Assembly: GCA_025360265.1 (NCBI GenBank)
Contig: JANYCP010000332.1
Location: forward strand, 1-6,064
Reading direction: 5' to 3'
From: Gemmatimonadota bacterium
Lineage (GTDB): Bacteria > Gemmatimonadota > Gemmatimonadetes > Gemmatimonadales > GWC2-71-9
DNA: 6,064 nucleotides
The position numbers were made by a program, and so were the translations under genes. The first letter of the stretch is position 1, and each line of letters begins with the position of its first letter. Shown here one piece after another: positions 5,983 through 6,064 of the stretch. A model generated the notes under the pieces. The model did no database searches. It was not told the DNA's origin and saw nothing but the letters and a program-made list of their open reading frames with translations.

Positions 5983-6064
5983 GCACACGAACGGAACGAT
6001 TCTCATCACTGGGGCCACCGGATTCATCGGCAGCCGGCTCTGCGAACGATTGAAGAGTGAATAC
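5969..6064 (+). CDS. NAD(P)-dependent epimerase/dehydratase (extended SDR), N-terminal fragment cut by window end
   Basis: The first 32 codons of a gene run off the right edge. The translation begins with a short polar leader and then ILITGATGFIGSRLCERLK (11-29), which is the beta-1, glycine-rich loop (TGATGFIG, GxxGxxG) and alpha-1 of the extended short-chain dehydrogenase fold. This fold is found in nucleotide-sugar epimerases, dehydratases and reductases. It starts at GTG, with GGAG seven bases upstream, and overlaps the end of the GT4 gene by 14 bases in another frame, so it is almost certainly part of the same operon. In this setting it probably makes or finishes a sugar (epimerisation, dehydration or keto reduction), but the catalytic Ser/Tyr-x-x-x-Lys part is outside the window and the specific reaction cannot be named. 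Confidence 0.85.
   Translation, partial: MASAEHTNGTILITGATGFIGSRLCERLKSEY

Noticed and set aside
1..6064. tRNA, rRNA, CRISPR array, transposase or insertion-sequence ends
   Set aside because: I looked for clover-leaf motifs, regularly spaced repeats, transposase signatures and terminal inverted repeats by eye and found none; coding sequence fills nearly all of the window.

Overview
The window is a dense, GC-rich stretch of bacterial chromosome inside a surface-polysaccharide (O-antigen, capsule or similar glycan) biosynthesis and export locus. It holds six protein genes and no RNA genes, mobile elements or CRISPR arrays. The organism is a Gram-negative-type, high-GC bacterium: a Wzt-like exporter ATPase with a C-terminal carbohydrate-binding domain implies export of an undecaprenyl-linked glycan towards an outer surface. 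The general style (GC-rich codons, few strong Shine-Dalgarno sites) would suit an environmental lineage such as Gemmatimonadota, Acidobacteriota or Pseudomonadota, but the phylum cannot be fixed from this sequence.

Layout. Bases 2-1192 (+) carry a Wzt/KpsT-type ABC exporter ATPase that is open at the left edge, so its true start is probably outside the window. It converges, with a 9-base gap, on a two-gene minus-strand operon: a GT4 glycosyltransferase (3339-2116) followed by a GT2 glycosyltransferase (2119-1202), joined by an ATGA stop/start overlap. A 50-base divergent gap (3340-3389) separates that operon from a plus-strand operon: a compact GMC-type FAD oxidoreductase (3390-4829), a second GT4 glycosyltransferase (4822-5982, 8-base overlap) and the first 32 codons of an extended-SDR NAD-dependent epimerase/dehydratase (5969 to the window end, 14-base overlap).

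How the genes fit together. The three glycosyltransferases would add sugars to a lipid-linked glycan in the cytoplasm, and the Wzt-like ATPase, with a Wzm-like permease not in this window, would drive its export. The unusual member is the GMC flavoenzyme. It has no signal peptide and its motifs resemble the pyranose-oxidase / glucoside-3-dehydrogenase branch, so it may oxidise a sugar hydroxyl on a nucleotide sugar or lipid-linked glycan intermediate. It is tightly coupled to a GT4 and an SDR enzyme. This suggests a cytoplasmic oxidise-then-reduce (or oxidise-then-modify) sugar-tailoring module. That idea is inference and is the main point worth following up.

There is no gene-free stretch over 300 bases; the two intergenic gaps are 9 and 50 bases long.
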